Assembly (NCBI GenBank): GCA_964459325.1
Contig: CAYWKU010000014.1
Span: 1-64,000 of the forward strand
DNA: 64,000 nucleotides
Direction of reading: 5' to 3'
Origin: CAYWKU01 sp964459325
Lineage (GTDB): Bacteria; RBG-13-61-14; CAYWKU01
Under the pieces are notes generated by a model. That model was not told the origin of the DNA and did not search any database. It was given only the letters and a program-made list of their open reading frames with translations. Positions 1 to 8,562 of the stretch are shown here, in pieces. Every line of letters begins with the position of its first letter. Positions within the stretch are counted from its first letter, which is position 1. A program made the position numbers and the translations under genes.

Positions 1-1
1 G

Positions 2-1414
2 GACTCCAGAAAAATTTCCATCCTGGGCGGAGGCCCCGCGGGCCTGACCGCTGGAAAAGTGCTCTCCGAAGCCGGCGCGGATACTACCGTCTTCGAGATG
101 AACAACGAAGTGGGCGGGTTGTCCCGCACCTACGAGGTTGACGGCTTTCGGTTCGACCTCGGGGGACACAGGTTCTTCACCAAAAAATATCACCTGAACG
201 AGTTTTTGCAGGAGCTTATGGGCAACGAGCTACTCCTTGTGGAGCGCTCCAGCAAAATTTTTCTCCGGGGAAAATATTTCAACTATCCCCCGACCGTGGG
301 CAACGCCTTTCTGGGCTTCGGGCCGCTGAACGCCCTTCATATAGCCGGCAGTTTCTTATGGGAGCGCTTAAAATCGCACGAGAGCATAGAAACTCTCGAA
401 GACGCCATCGTAAGGGATTACGGCAGGGCGCTTTTCCGGCAGTTCTTCGAGCCTTACAACGAAAAGATATGGGGAGTGCCGTGCAATAAAATAAGCGCCG
501 AATGGGTGGCTCAGCGGATAAAGGGCCTCAACCTCGGCTCCAGCCTGAAAAACGCCCTGGGAATCGGCAGGGACAATCAGCCGGTAAGCCTCGTCGAATC
601 CTTCCACTACCCGAAGTTCGGCATAGGGCGCATTTCCGAGAAACTGAGGGAGGAAACTGAGAAAAGAGGAAAAGTCCTGCTTCGCCACAAGGTCCGGAAA
701 ATCCGTCACGATGAGGGGAAAATCACGGCCATCGGAGTAAACAACTCACGCGGTGAAATCGAAGAATTCGAGGCTACCGAAGTTCTAAGCTCTATCCCCA
801 TAACCGAGTTGGTGCAGTCCTTCGACCCTCCCCCACCCCGACAGGTGTTGGAAGCAACCGAACATCTGGCCTTTCGGGAACTGATAGTGGTTAACGTGCG
901 CTTTGACCGGCCTCCCATCACCCGGGACACCTGGATATACGTTCCGGAGATTCAAATATCCTTCGGCAGAATCCACGAACCCACCAATTGGAGCCGCCAC
1001 ATGAGCCCGGAGGGCAAAACCAGCCTGGTGTTCGAGTTCTGGTGCAACGAGGGCGACTGGATGTGGAACCTGGACGACGATTCGCTAACACAAATGACCA
1101 TCCGGGACTTCGTTAAACTGGGCATGGCGCCCGACCTTCGCAATCACGTCGTCGGCTCCACCGTAGTGAGGTGCAAAAAGGCCTACCCGATGTACATAAT
1201 CGGCTACGAAAAACCCTTGAAAATCATAAAGGACTACCTCTCCCGGTTTGAAAACCTGACACTTATCGGCCGGTACGGAACTTTCATGTACAACAACATG
1301 GACCACGTCATGGAGACCGGCATCCGGGCGGCGGCCAACATAATGGGCGGCAGCTACGACGTCACCGCCGTACACGACCCCGGCGAATACATGGAAGAAA
1401 AGCCAAAGGGGTAA
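2..1414 (+). CDS. FAD-dependent amine-oxidase-like oxidoreductase (5' end cut by window)
   Basis: The reading frame is open from base 2, so the gene starts left of the window; the GTG at 59 lies inside the FAD-binding motif and is not the start. The first residues contain ILGGGPAG, the dinucleotide-binding glycine motif of a Rossmann fold, followed by an acidic strand end (VFEMNNEVGGLSRT) typical of amine oxidase, protoporphyrinogen oxidase and UDP-galactopyranose mutase relatives. The C-terminal part has IGRYGTFMYNNMDHVMETG, which fits the second FAD-contact region of this superfamily. About 470 residues are visible. Such proteins often act in polysaccharide or isoprenoid pathways next to glycosyltransferases, but the neighbours are off the window, so the substrate is unknown. 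It converges on the zinc-type ABC importer only 5 bases downstream. Confidence 0.8.
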   Translation, partial: DSRKISILGGGPAGLTAGKVLSEAGADTTVFEMNNEVGGLSRTYEVDGFRFDLGGHRFFTKKYHLNEFLQELMGNELLLVERSSKIFLRGKYFNYPPTVGNAFLGFGPLNALHIAGSFLWERLKSHESIETLEDAIVRDYGRALFRQFFEPYNEKIWGVPCNKISAEWVAQRIKGLNLGSSLKNALGIGRDNQPVSLVESFHYPKFGIGRISEKLREETEKRGKVLLRHKVRKIRHDEGKITAIGVNNSRGEIEEFEATEVLSSIPITELVQSFDPPPPRQVLEATEHLAFRELIVVNVRFDRPPITRDTWIYVPEIQISFGRIHEPTNWSRHMSPEGKTSLVFEFWCNEGDWMWNLDDDSLTQMTIRDFVKLGMAPDLRNHVVGSTVVRCKKAYPMYIIGYEKPLKIIKDYLSRFENLTLIGRYGTFMYNNMDHVMETGIRAAANIMGGSYDVTAVHDPGEYMEEKPKG

Positions 1415-1419
1415 CGAAC

Positions 1420-2265
1420 TTACCTGTTCTGCAAAAACCTCAAGGGATAAGTCAAAATAAACAGCGCGCCGCTTATCAGTATAACCATAGCCCCGGTGGC
1501 GGTGTTGAACTCGAAGCTTACAGCCAACCCCAAAAGTGAGCTTATCAAGCCCACCGCAACGGCGTACCAGAACATGCCTCCTGCGCTCCTGGCCAGGTTG
1601 CGGGCGCATGCGCCGGGGACTATAAGCATGGCGGTAACCAGCAGGATGCCCACTATCCTTATCGCCACCGTAACCACAAGCGCCAGCATCGCGGCAAAGG
1701 CGTAGTTGTGAAGCTTAACCCTCACTCCCCCCGTGCGTGCCAGAGCTTCGTTTATGCCGATAAGAAACAGGCGATTGTACCCGAAGGCCAAGAAGAGAAT
1801 CACGGCCACCAAAAGCGCCGACATCAACACTACCTCACCGTCCGTCACGGCCAGCACGTTTCCGTAAAGGAAAGCGTCCAGGGTTCTGCTCAAAGCCCGG
1901 CGGGCGCTTATGATGACTATACCCAGCGCAACGCCGAGGCTGAAGAAAACGCCTATAATGGTGTCGGTGGGCAGCTCGCTGCGCTCCTTGATACGGGTAA
2001 CGCCGAAACCGACGAGAATTCCCAGAAGAATGAGGGTTATCATGGGATTTATTCCGAAGAGCACCCCCAGAGCCACGCCGGTGAAAGCGCTGTGGCTCAC
2101 GGCGTCGGAAAAAAACGCCATCCGGAAATTAACCACCAGAACGCCCATCGCGGCGCAGGCGGGAGCTATAAACAAAAGGCTCAACAAAGCCCGCTTCATG
2201 AATTGGGGCTCGAGCCACGACACGTGCAGGAATAAATCCATGAAATTATACAAGGGCTCAAGCAT
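1420..2265 (-). CDS. znuB: Metal (Zn/Mn) ABC transporter permease
   Basis: A 281-residue, very hydrophobic protein of the ABC-3 family (ZnuB/TroC/MntB), the inner-membrane channel of a zinc or manganese importer. Seven or more membrane segments are visible, and the GVALGVLFGINPM and AARRALSRTLDAFLYGN stretches match the family. The start ATG at 2263-2265 overlaps the end of the ATPase gene (stop at 2258), so translation is probably coupled. It is the last gene of a three-gene minus-strand operon: binding protein, ATPase, permease. Metal choice (Zn against Mn or Fe) cannot be read from the permease. Confidence 0.9.
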   Translation of the reverse strand: MLEPLYNFMDLFLHVSWLEPQFMKRALLSLLFIAPACAAMGVLVVNFRMAFFSDAVSHSAFTGVALGVLFGINPMITLILLGILVGFGVTRIKERSELPTDTIIGVFFSLGVALGIVIISARRALSRTLDAFLYGNVLAVTDGEVVLMSALLVAVILFLAFGYNRLFLIGINEALARTGGVRVKLHNYAFAAMLALVVTVAIRIVGILLVTAMLIVPGACARNLARSAGGMFWYAVAVGLISSLLGLAVSFEFNTATGAMVILISGALFILTYPLRFLQNR

Positions 2266-3082
2266 AAGGGTCCGGTTCCGTGCCTTCGGGGTGGATATGC
2301 AGCCCCGTGTGAGGGCCGTACAGACGCGCCAGGTTTTCGGTGGTCAGCACTTCTATGGTTCTTCCGACGCACCGGACTGTTTTATTGAGGCAAATTACGT
2401 GGTCCGCGTGCTGAGTGATTACGCTGAGGTCGTGGCTTACCAGTACCACCGTGAAATGTCTCTCGGCCTGCAACCTTCGCAAAAGCTCGGCGAATATTTC
2501 CTCGCCCGCCGCGTCCACGCCGCTGACCGGCTCGTCAAGGAGCACGATGTCCGGTTTGTCCATGAGAGCAAAGGCAAGCAACACTCTTTGCTGCTCTCCG
2601 CCGGAAAGGCCGCCCATCTTCTTGCCCATCAGATGCTGTGCTCCCACCAATACCAGAGCTTCTTCCGCTTCCTTCAACACTTTCCTATTGTGTCCCAGCC
2701 ACATGGGCTTTTTTTGATACTTTAATGAAAGAAAATCCTGCACCGTAAGGGGAACGCCGCGGTCAAAGTCTAGGTATTGCGGCACGTAGCCGATGTTGGG
2801 CCTGCCGGCGCCGCACATGTTTTCGGTACAGAAGGTTATGCGCCCCGTATGAGGCGCCAGCCCCATTATAGCCTTGAGCAGCGTGCTTTTTCCTCCGCCG
2901 TTCGGCCCGATTATGGCGGTTATCTGCCCGCAACGCATTACGGCGCTCACGTCGTACAGAACCTGTACCTTACCCAGCTTTACGCCGACGTTTTCCAGCT
3001 CTATCCGGTGAGTATGACCGGGCTTCAGGTCTCCGTTTGAATCTGTTTCGCCCAACGAGCATGTATGTTCGCGTTCGCTCAT
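2258..3082 (-). CDS. znuC: Metal (Zn/Mn) ABC transporter ATP-binding protein
   Basis: A 274-residue ABC ATPase that energises the adjacent permease. Walker A is GPNGGGKST, the signature is LSGGEQQR, Walker B is DIVLLDEP, followed by a D-loop and the switch histidine in VLVSHDL. It is longer than typical ZnuC by an N-terminal extension of about 25 residues and a C-terminal tail. Its start ATG at 3080-3082 overlaps the TGA of the binding-protein gene by the ATGA arrangement, and its 3' end overlaps the permease, so the three genes form one translationally coupled operon. Confidence 0.92.
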   Translation of the reverse strand: MSEREHTCSLGETDSNGDLKPGHTHRIELENVGVKLGKVQVLYDVSAVMRCGQITAIIGPNGGGKSTLLKAIMGLAPHTGRITFCTENMCGAGRPNIGYVPQYLDFDRGVPLTVQDFLSLKYQKKPMWLGHNRKVLKEAEEALVLVGAQHLMGKKMGGLSGGEQQRVLLAFALMDKPDIVLLDEPVSGVDAAGEEIFAELLRRLQAERHFTVVLVSHDLSVITQHADHVICLNKTVRCVGRTIEVLTTENLARLYGPHTGLHIHPEGTEPDPYA

Positions 3083-4044
3083 TGCTTTTGCCCCGATATT
3101 TCGAGAAGTGTCCGGAGGTTCTTGCGCATGACTTTTTCATAAAACCCGGGGTCGGGCTTACCCATCGCAACCGGGTCCAGCTCATAAACCCCGAGGCCCG
3201 TTTCATTCGCCAGCACCCCGGCCAGTCGGGCGGGAAACTGTGGCTCAGTGCAGATGGCGTCGACGTCTCCTTCGCCGATTTTTTTTGAAATTTCGGCCAG
3301 CGTTTTCGCGCCCGGCTCGGCCCGTGGGTCCAACCTCAAGACCGCCACTACTTTCATGCCAACATCGCGGGCCAGGTAGTCGAATGCGTTGTGTATGGTC
3401 ACGAGTTTTAACTCTCCCTTACCGGCCAGAGCTTTCTTGAAATCCTCGCCGAGCGATTTGAGTTTCGAGGAGTATTTTTCGCCGTTCGAGCGATATTTCG
3501 CGGCGTTATCGGGGTCGAGGCGGGCAAGCCCTTCGGATATATTTCTTACCTGCCTGGCGGCCAGGAACGGGCTTACCCATACGTGGGGGTTGGGAGTGAA
3601 TTCACCCGTTTCGCCCTCCGCGTGCGGCTTTTCACCCGGCTCGTTCATCCTGTTTTCCGGGATTTCCGGCAAGGGTTCTATCCCTTCGCTTGCCGTAATT
3701 ATTTCAAGTTGTGGCCGGGTATTTTTTATTCTATCCATGTAAGTTTCCAGCCCCAGCCCGTTTGCCACCATCACGTCCGCCTCTTCCACCTTACCCATGT
3801 CGGATGGAGTCATTTCGAAACCGTGAGGCTCCGCCTGCTCCGGAGGCGCCAGCACCTTCACCTGAACACCCTCGACGCTTTCGGTGACGTTCATCGTAAA
3901 AACGTACATAGGCAGAAAACCGGCGAGGATACGGAATGTTTCTTTTCCCTCACGCCTCTCGGCGCCGGGCTTCTCCTCGCAAGCGGGATGAAATCCGAAA
4001 ACAATTATCAGAACTGCTGCCGTCAGTTTAAACAGGTTTTTCAC
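3079..4044 (-). CDS. znuA: Periplasmic zinc/manganese-binding protein (ZnuA-like)
   Basis: Solute-binding protein of the cluster A-I metal family. The expected ligands are visible: His in EPHGFEM, His in NPHVWVSP, His in TIHNAFDYL and the acidic residue in YELDP. The histidine-rich loop of classical ZnuA is short here, with a single His between the first two motifs. The N-terminus is a signal sequence ending in FHPAC, which may be a weak lipobox. I chose the GTG at 4042-4044, giving (M)KNLFKLT, because GTGAGG lies 8 bases upstream; a GTG at 4051-4053 is also in frame but too close to that site. First gene of the operon. Confidence 0.88.
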   Translation of the reverse strand: MKNLFKLTAAVLIIVFGFHPACEEKPGAERREGKETFRILAGFLPMYVFTMNVTESVEGVQVKVLAPPEQAEPHGFEMTPSDMGKVEEADVMVANGLGLETYMDRIKNTRPQLEIITASEGIEPLPEIPENRMNEPGEKPHAEGETGEFTPNPHVWVSPFLAARQVRNISEGLARLDPDNAAKYRSNGEKYSSKLKSLGEDFKKALAGKGELKLVTIHNAFDYLARDVGMKVVAVLRLDPRAEPGAKTLAEISKKIGEGDVDAICTEPQFPARLAGVLANETGLGVYELDPVAMGKPDPGFYEKVMRKNLRTLLEISGQKQ

Positions 4045-4114
4045 GGCATACACCTCACAGGTTACTTTTATTCCATAATAATATCAGCTCGGGCCCACAT
4101 CCACCATCCGGGAT

Positions 4115-4143
4115 ATTGTGCGTTGATTAATAATGATTATATT
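4115..4143. promoter_or_regulatory. Fur/Zur-like palindrome between znuA and the thiamine-binding gene
   Basis: ATAATGATTAT at 4130-4140 is a perfect 11-bp palindrome centred on 4135 in the divergent intergenic region. Its AT-rich TAATNATTA core resembles half of a Fur-family box. On the plus strand it overlaps a possible -10 (TATATT, 4138-4143). A metal-uptake operon is the expected target of Fur, Zur or MntR, which is why I record it, but the match to the classical 19-bp Fur box is only partial. Confidence 0.4.
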
Positions 4144-4172
4144 GCCGACTAAAAGCAAGGGAGGAAAGAAAA

Positions 4173-4478
4173 ATGATATTGAATTTCAGCATGTTTCCCA
4201 TCGGCGAAAAGGAAAGCGTGAGTGACCAGGTGGCAAAAGTAATCGAGATTGTCGAGTCCAGCGGCCTGCCTTACAAGCTTCACCCCATGGGAACGGTCAT
4301 GGAAGGGGAATGGGGGGAAGTTATGGACGTGGTCAAGCGCTGCCGAGATACTCTCATTGAAAATTCAAACAGGATATATTGCGTGATTACCGTGGACGAC
4401 AGGAAGGGAGTCACGGACGCCATGGACAGAAAAGTCGCAAGGGTGGAATCGAAGCTGGGTCATTCTTTAAATAAGTAA
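4173..4478 (+). CDS. MTH1187-type thiamine-binding protein
   Basis: A 101-residue protein of the MTH1187/YkoF-like (DUF77) family, a small ferredoxin-fold oligomer known to bind thiamine or hydroxymethylpyrimidine. The pattern MILNFSMFPIGEKESVSDQVAKVIEIV followed by HPMGTVMEGEWGEVM is characteristic, as is the length. GGGAGG at 4160-4165 is a good ribosome site. It stands alone on the plus strand, divergent from the metal importer and followed by a two-way terminator. The exact role, thiamine transport or salvage, is not established for most members. Confidence 0.85.
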   Translation: MILNFSMFPIGEKESVSDQVAKVIEIVESSGLPYKLHPMGTVMEGEWGEVMDVVKRCRDTLIENSNRIYCVITVDDRKGVTDAMDRKVARVESKLGHSLNK

Positions 4479-4494
4479 CTATGCGATTAATAAA

Positions 4495-4521
4495 GGGGGA
4501 GCCCCGGATGCGGGTTCCCCC
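4495..4521. terminator. Bidirectional hairpin between convergent genes
   Basis: GGGGGAGCC at 4495-4503 pairs with GGTTCCCCC at 4513-4521 with one G-T wobble. It lies between two convergent genes. On the minus strand it is followed by CTTTATTAAT, a modest T-run, so it probably ends the menA-type transcript and may serve both directions. Confidence 0.7.
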
Positions 4522-4550
4522 GGTTATTGGATATCCCCCGACTGCCTTTC

Positions 4551-5465
4551 TCAGGCAAAGCCGGAGATGAGGTAGGCTACGTTCAACATGAGGCCTGTGA
4601 CGAGATGGCTCAGGATGGTCATGGCGTTCGCCGGTATCAGCGCCTTACTGTCGTTGTAATTTTTCCGTGCCGAAACTATGGCCTTTGCCGCAAAAGGCAA
4701 CGTCACCATCCCCAGCAGCGCCCACGGCGTAAGCACTTTCAACGCAACGGCCGCTCCGATGGATACATATGCTGCCAGCATAACCATTATGTAGCCCACT
4801 ACAGCCTTTTTCTTACCCAGCCTGACCACTACCTGCTTTTTCCCGACGGCGCCGTCGGCGGTCGCGTCCTGGAACTCGTTGATGTAAAGTACCGCCGCTA
4901 TCAGAAACGCCACGGGCAAACTGGCCGCGAACGGCTCCCACGCAAATGACTGTGCCTGCACGAAATATGCTCCCAGCGTCATCAGGATACCGAAGTTCAG
5001 GCCGATGAATATCTCGCCTATTCCCCGATGAGCGAACCTGAACGGCGGAGCGCAGTAAAAGAAGCCGCTGATAACGCCTATTACGCCCAGCGCCAGTATT
5101 ACCCATCCCCGCATCGCGGCCAGGTATATACCGATGCCGGAAGCTATCGCATACAATATCAGCGCTTCGGCCAGCACTTGCCGGGGACTCAACAACCCGT
5201 CCTGTATCACCCGGCTTCCCCCGGTGAAGGGCCTTGCAAATTCCGTGTTTATATCGTCCGTGCCCGAGACGTGGTCGAAGTAGTCGTTTATGATGTTGGC
5301 CCCGGCGTGCATCAGAACTCCACCGACGAATGTAAGTAAAAAATAAAACCAGTATATTTTCCCCATGTGAACCCAGGCTATCGCCGAGCCCAACAGCACC
5401 GGGATAATGCTCGCCGTGAAAAACGGAACCCTCATCGCAACCAGATATGACTTGAGCTTTTTCAT
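4551..5465 (-). CDS. menA: MenA-like UbiA-family prenyltransferase
   Basis: A 304-residue polytopic membrane prenyltransferase. The first Asp-rich motif is NIINDYFDHVSGTDD (about residues 58-72) and the second is NEFQDATADGAVGKK (about 188-202); these bind the Mg2+-diphosphate of the prenyl donor. The arrangement and length fit 1,4-dihydroxy-2-naphthoate prenyltransferase (MenA), the membrane step of menaquinone synthesis, better than UbiA or heme O synthase. No other men gene is in the window. GGGGAGA precedes the ATG at 5465. UbiA-superfamily members with other aromatic substrates remain possible. Confidence 0.75.
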   Translation of the reverse strand: MKKLKSYLVAMRVPFFTASIIPVLLGSAIAWVHMGKIYWFYFLLTFVGGVLMHAGANIINDYFDHVSGTDDINTEFARPFTGGSRVIQDGLLSPRQVLAEALILYAIASGIGIYLAAMRGWVILALGVIGVISGFFYCAPPFRFAHRGIGEIFIGLNFGILMTLGAYFVQAQSFAWEPFAASLPVAFLIAAVLYINEFQDATADGAVGKKQVVVRLGKKKAVVGYIMVMLAAYVSIGAAVALKVLTPWALLGMVTLPFAAKAIVSARKNYNDSKALIPANAMTILSHLVTGLMLNVAYLISGFA

Positions 5466-5532
5466 TCACATCTCCCCTTCATGGGCGTCTTTCCCAGATG
5501 GAAACAACCTCTCATAGTTTATATTCTGAATA

Positions 5533-5886
5533 CTAAAGGCGCTCTTCGAGCTTTATAAACACGTCGTTCGGGACTTCGTCTTCCCAGACCTTCGTTTGGG
5601 GAATCCAGCCGTGCTTGGTTACTTTCACCTTGATGGACTCGAAATTTTCCCTGTCAACAGAGTACAGTATGGGCTCGAGTTCCCGAGTAATTCTTTCGTC
5701 GTGAAATGTGGGGGTATCGTCCTTGAACTTAACGGTTACGCTCAAATGACATTCGTCGGGATAGCAGGTGATATACATGTAGCGCAAATTCGGGTCTTCC
5801 GGGGCGTGAGGTTCCTTCGCGGCAAAGCACGCTCCCGCAATCAACGCTGCAATCATCAACGTAATGACCGGAATATAACGTTTCAT
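5533..5886 (-). CDS. Secreted small hypothetical protein
   Basis: Start chosen at the ATG ending at 5886 because AAGGAG lies 8 bases upstream; the frame is open further up but has no ribosome site. The product is about 117 residues: signal peptide MKRYIPVITLMIAALIAGACFA, then a soluble domain with two cysteines in YMYITCYPDECHLSV and many charged residues. I do not recognise a family. It is divergent from a small membrane protein gene. Confidence 0.65.
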   Translation of the reverse strand: MKRYIPVITLMIAALIAGACFAAKEPHAPEDPNLRYMYITCYPDECHLSVTVKFKDDTPTFHDERITRELEPILYSVDRENFESIKVKVTKHGWIPQTKVWEDEVPNDVFIKLEERL

Positions 5887-5987
5887 GTTCTTATTTCTCC
5901 TTATTTTTATTGCAATTTGCATTTTAGCACCGCGTATAATAGCATTCAAGCGGCAAAATCGGCACTTGCCGAAAACGGGGGATTCGC

Positions 5988-6272
5988 ATGGACCTTATGC
6001 AATACACCGAAGTCGGGTACTGGTGGGGACTGGTGGAGTCGGACTGGATAATCTCCTTCCTGGTGGGAGGAGTTTACGGAATTCTGATGGGATTGGGGCT
6101 GGGGCTAAAGAGATGGTGGGTTCCCGTCCTTCTGGTGCTGCTTCCATTAGTTTTGGCCGCCGCCAGCGAGCTTCTGCCCGCTACCAACAACCTTACCTTC
6201 CGGCTGTTCTTCCTGGGCGTGCCCGCGCTGGCCGTAATAGCGTTCACCGTGTGGCTGGCGAGAACTCACTAG
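5988..6272 (+). CDS. Small three-segment membrane protein
   Basis: Product of 94 residues with three hydrophobic segments (about residues 22-40, 43-62 and 70-89) and tryptophan-rich loops. GGGGGA lies about 5 bases before the ATG. A TATAAT at 5935-5940 could be its -10, though no good -35 is placed. Family unknown. Confidence 0.55.
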   Translation: MDLMQYTEVGYWWGLVESDWIISFLVGGVYGILMGLGLGLKRWWVPVLLVLLPLVLAAASELLPATNNLTFRLFFLGVPALAVIAFTVWLARTH

Positions 6273-6320
6273 CCGTTCCGGGGCGGGCACATCCCCTTAA
6301 ATTGGCCCCACAACCCTTAA

Positions 6321-6818
6321 TCATTCCTGCGGATTGAGGTACTTCACGTTGGACTTTTCGCGAGTGTCCCTCTTTTCGGCGCCGGCGTCGAGAATTTTCA
6401 GGTGAGTTTCGATAACCCCCCTTATCTCGCTTTCCAGCCGCAAACGCTGATTTTCCAGAGACCTGACCTCTTCAGCCAACTCGCTGGCTCTTGCTCTGGC
6501 GTCGTTGACTATCTGCTCGGCCTCCACCTTCGCTTCGCCGGTGATGATTTCCGCTTCTTTTTTCACGTTTTCCTTCATATCCTGCGTTACTTTCTGAGCG
6601 GTTATCATGGTTTCCTTGAGCGTATCCTCGCGCTCGCGGTAAGCCGCCAGGGAGTTGTTGGCCTTTTTAAGCTCCTCTTCCAGGAAGCGATTTTCGCGAA
6701 TTACTTCCTCCAACTGAGCCGCCACGACTTCGACGAAGTCCTTCACCTCGTCCGGGTCAAGGCCTCTCCACCTTTTCGAAAACTTCCGCTGCAAAATGTC
6801 CAATGGAGTCAGGTTCAT
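6321..6818 (-). CDS. divIVA: DivIVA-domain protein
   Basis: A 165-residue DivIVA/GpsB-type coiled-coil protein. The N-terminus MNLTPLDILQRKFSKRWRGLDPDEVKDFVEVVA is the lipid-binding DivIVA domain, which recognises curved membrane at poles and septa; the rest is a long charged coiled coil to about residue 145. GGAGGG precedes the ATG. It ends the maf-yggS-proC-yggT-divIVA string, an order close to the ylm/divIVA cluster of Gram-positive bacteria, so it probably helps organise growth or division. Confidence 0.88.
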   Translation of the reverse strand: MNLTPLDILQRKFSKRWRGLDPDEVKDFVEVVAAQLEEVIRENRFLEEELKKANNSLAAYREREDTLKETMITAQKVTQDMKENVKKEAEIITGEAKVEAEQIVNDARARASELAEEVRSLENQRLRLESEIRGVIETHLKILDAGAEKRDTREKSNVKYLNPQE

Positions 6819-6837
6819 AACCGTCCCTCCTTCCGCC

Positions 6838-7713
6838 TCATAACGGCGGCAGTTTGAATACCGATGCTATCAACCGGCCGCCTATCTGCGCCGCCACCTG
6901 CAACGCGATGATGCTGAAGATGGGGCTTATGTCTATCCCCCCTATGTCGGGAATAACCTTCCGGAAAGGCCGGTTGATGGGTTCGCTGAGAAGCCTGATA
7001 AGCTGCACCACCGGGTTGTTGGGGTCCGGCGAAATCCAGCTCATCAGGGCGCCGATAATTATTACCCACGTAAAAAACGTCGCCAGCCACAAAAGCTCGC
7101 TCAGGCTGTGCCCTATAGCCATTTGAGCCACCGCTTCGGGATGCTCTGTAAAGTACTTACTGCCGGTGCTGACGGCCGATATTATCAATATCCCGAGCAG
7201 GAAATGAAGCAACAAGCCGAAGAAAAAAGCGCTTATTCCGGGCCGATTCTTCAAAGGCCGGAATATGCGGGCCATGAAAATGTAAACCGGCTTGATTATA
7301 TTGAATCCGGCACGCAGAAAAGCGTTGGACGGGAACCTCGTAAACTTGTAAAACACGCTGAAAATAAGGATAAGAATCACAAAAATCAGGAAGGCCGCAT
7401 CCGCATAGCGGTACAAAGTAAACAGGAACCCTTTAATAACCCCCGTCTGCGGATTAACCACCCCCGCCACTATGCCGTCCAGCACCACCAGGAACGCTAT
7501 GGGTACCAGGACGAGATAGTCCGCTTTGGAAATATCCACCGGCCCCTTACGCCGGAAAGCCTTGTGAACCGGCTCCATCACCGGGTCGGTGGCCTTGTGT
7601 ATGCCCGAGAAAAGCGGATTGAAGTGAGCGTCGCGCCGGGAAATGAACATCCGCAGCACCAGGATGAACACGTACAGACCGATTATTATATGTATCAGCT
7701 CGGCAAACAGCAT
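6838..7713 (-). CDS. Multi-domain YggT-family membrane protein
   Basis: YggT proteins are usually about 90-100 residues with two membrane helices; this one is 291. The first unit (residues 1-80) has the RMFISRRDAHFNP and ATDPVMEPVHKAFRR motifs. The last unit (about 200-291) has SWISPDPNNPVVQLIRLLSEPINRPFRKVIP, the canonical YggT loop. A middle stretch (about 105-195) has a degenerate version with KPVYIFMARIFRPLKNR. It thus looks like a two- or three-fold internal duplication. It lies 4 bases after proC and 19 bases before divIVA. YggT is linked to cell division and ion homeostasis; its mechanism is unclear. Confidence 0.8.
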   Translation of the reverse strand: MLFAELIHIIIGLYVFILVLRMFISRRDAHFNPLFSGIHKATDPVMEPVHKAFRRKGPVDISKADYLVLVPIAFLVVLDGIVAGVVNPQTGVIKGFLFTLYRYADAAFLIFVILILIFSVFYKFTRFPSNAFLRAGFNIIKPVYIFMARIFRPLKNRPGISAFFFGLLLHFLLGILIISAVSTGSKYFTEHPEAVAQMAIGHSLSELLWLATFFTWVIIIGALMSWISPDPNNPVVQLIRLLSEPINRPFRKVIPDIGGIDISPIFSIIALQVAAQIGGRLIASVFKLPPL

Positions 7714-7717
7714 AAGC

Positions 7718-8530
7718 TCAATCTTCCCCCAGCTCTTTCGACCTCGTAGCGGCGGCCCTTACGGCGGACATCAAGGCTCCCCTCAACCCGGCCTCCTCCA
7801 GGGCCTCTACGGCGTGGACCGTCGTTCCGGCGGGGCTGGTTACCATGTCCTTCAGCTCGCCCGGGTGTTTGCCGGTCTCCAGCACCAGCCTGGCGGCGCC
7901 GTAAAGGGTCTGAGCGGCCAACTCCAGCGCTGTGGCCCTGTCCAGGCCCATGAGCACTCCTCCGTCCGCCATCGCCTCGATTATCATGAAAGCATACGCC
8001 GGCCCCGACCCGGAAACGGCGGTTACTGCGTCCATCAGCTTTTCGTCCTTTATTACCACCGCTCTTCCCACCGACCTCAGTATTTTAAGGGCCGTCTTCA
8101 ACTCATCATCGGTCACATCCGGGCCGGCACATACCGCCGACATACCTGCACCCACAAGCGCGGGGGTGTTGGGCATGCACCTGATTACGTGAGCCCCCAA
8201 TCCCAGAACCTGCCGTATGCTTTCTATTGTAATTCCGGCTGCCACACTCAAAACCGCCATTTTGCCCACGTGACCGATAGTGCGCATGACCTCATCTATT
8301 ATCTGAGGCTTTACCGCCAGAACCAAGAGGTCGGCGCCCTCCGCCGCCCTTGAGGGGTCGGTGTGAGTATTTATTCCCAGGGAGCTTGAAAGCTCCTCGA
8401 GGCGTGCCTCGTTCACGTCGATTGCTGTTATCTGGGAGGGCTTTGCGGCCCTGGAGCTTATCATTCCCTTTATGAGAGCTCCTCCCATGTTGCCCGCGCC
8501 CACGAAAGTGATATTCGGAGATTTTTTCAT
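7718..8530 (-). CDS. proC: Pyrroline-5-carboxylate reductase
   Basis: ProC makes proline from pyrroline-5-carboxylate with NAD(P)H. The 270-residue protein has the Rossmann motif FVGAGNMGGALIKGM, the VLAVKPQ strand, the CMPNTPALVGAGMS motif and the C-terminal signature of the family (VSGSGPAYAFMIIEAMADGGVLMGL, then VTSPAGTTVHAVEALE). GGAGGAG lies just upstream of the ATG at 8530. Its position between yggS and yggT is a widespread conserved gene order. Confidence 0.96.
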   Translation of the reverse strand: MKKSPNITFVGAGNMGGALIKGMISSRAAKPSQITAIDVNEARLEELSSSLGINTHTDPSRAAEGADLLVLAVKPQIIDEVMRTIGHVGKMAVLSVAAGITIESIRQVLGLGAHVIRCMPNTPALVGAGMSAVCAGPDVTDDELKTALKILRSVGRAVVIKDEKLMDAVTAVSGSGPAYAFMIIEAMADGGVLMGLDRATALELAAQTLYGAARLVLETGKHPGELKDMVTSPAGTTVHAVEALEEAGLRGALMSAVRAAATRSKELGED

Positions 8531-8562
8531 TCGCTCCTCCTTCCCGAAACCGGTTTCGGCTC

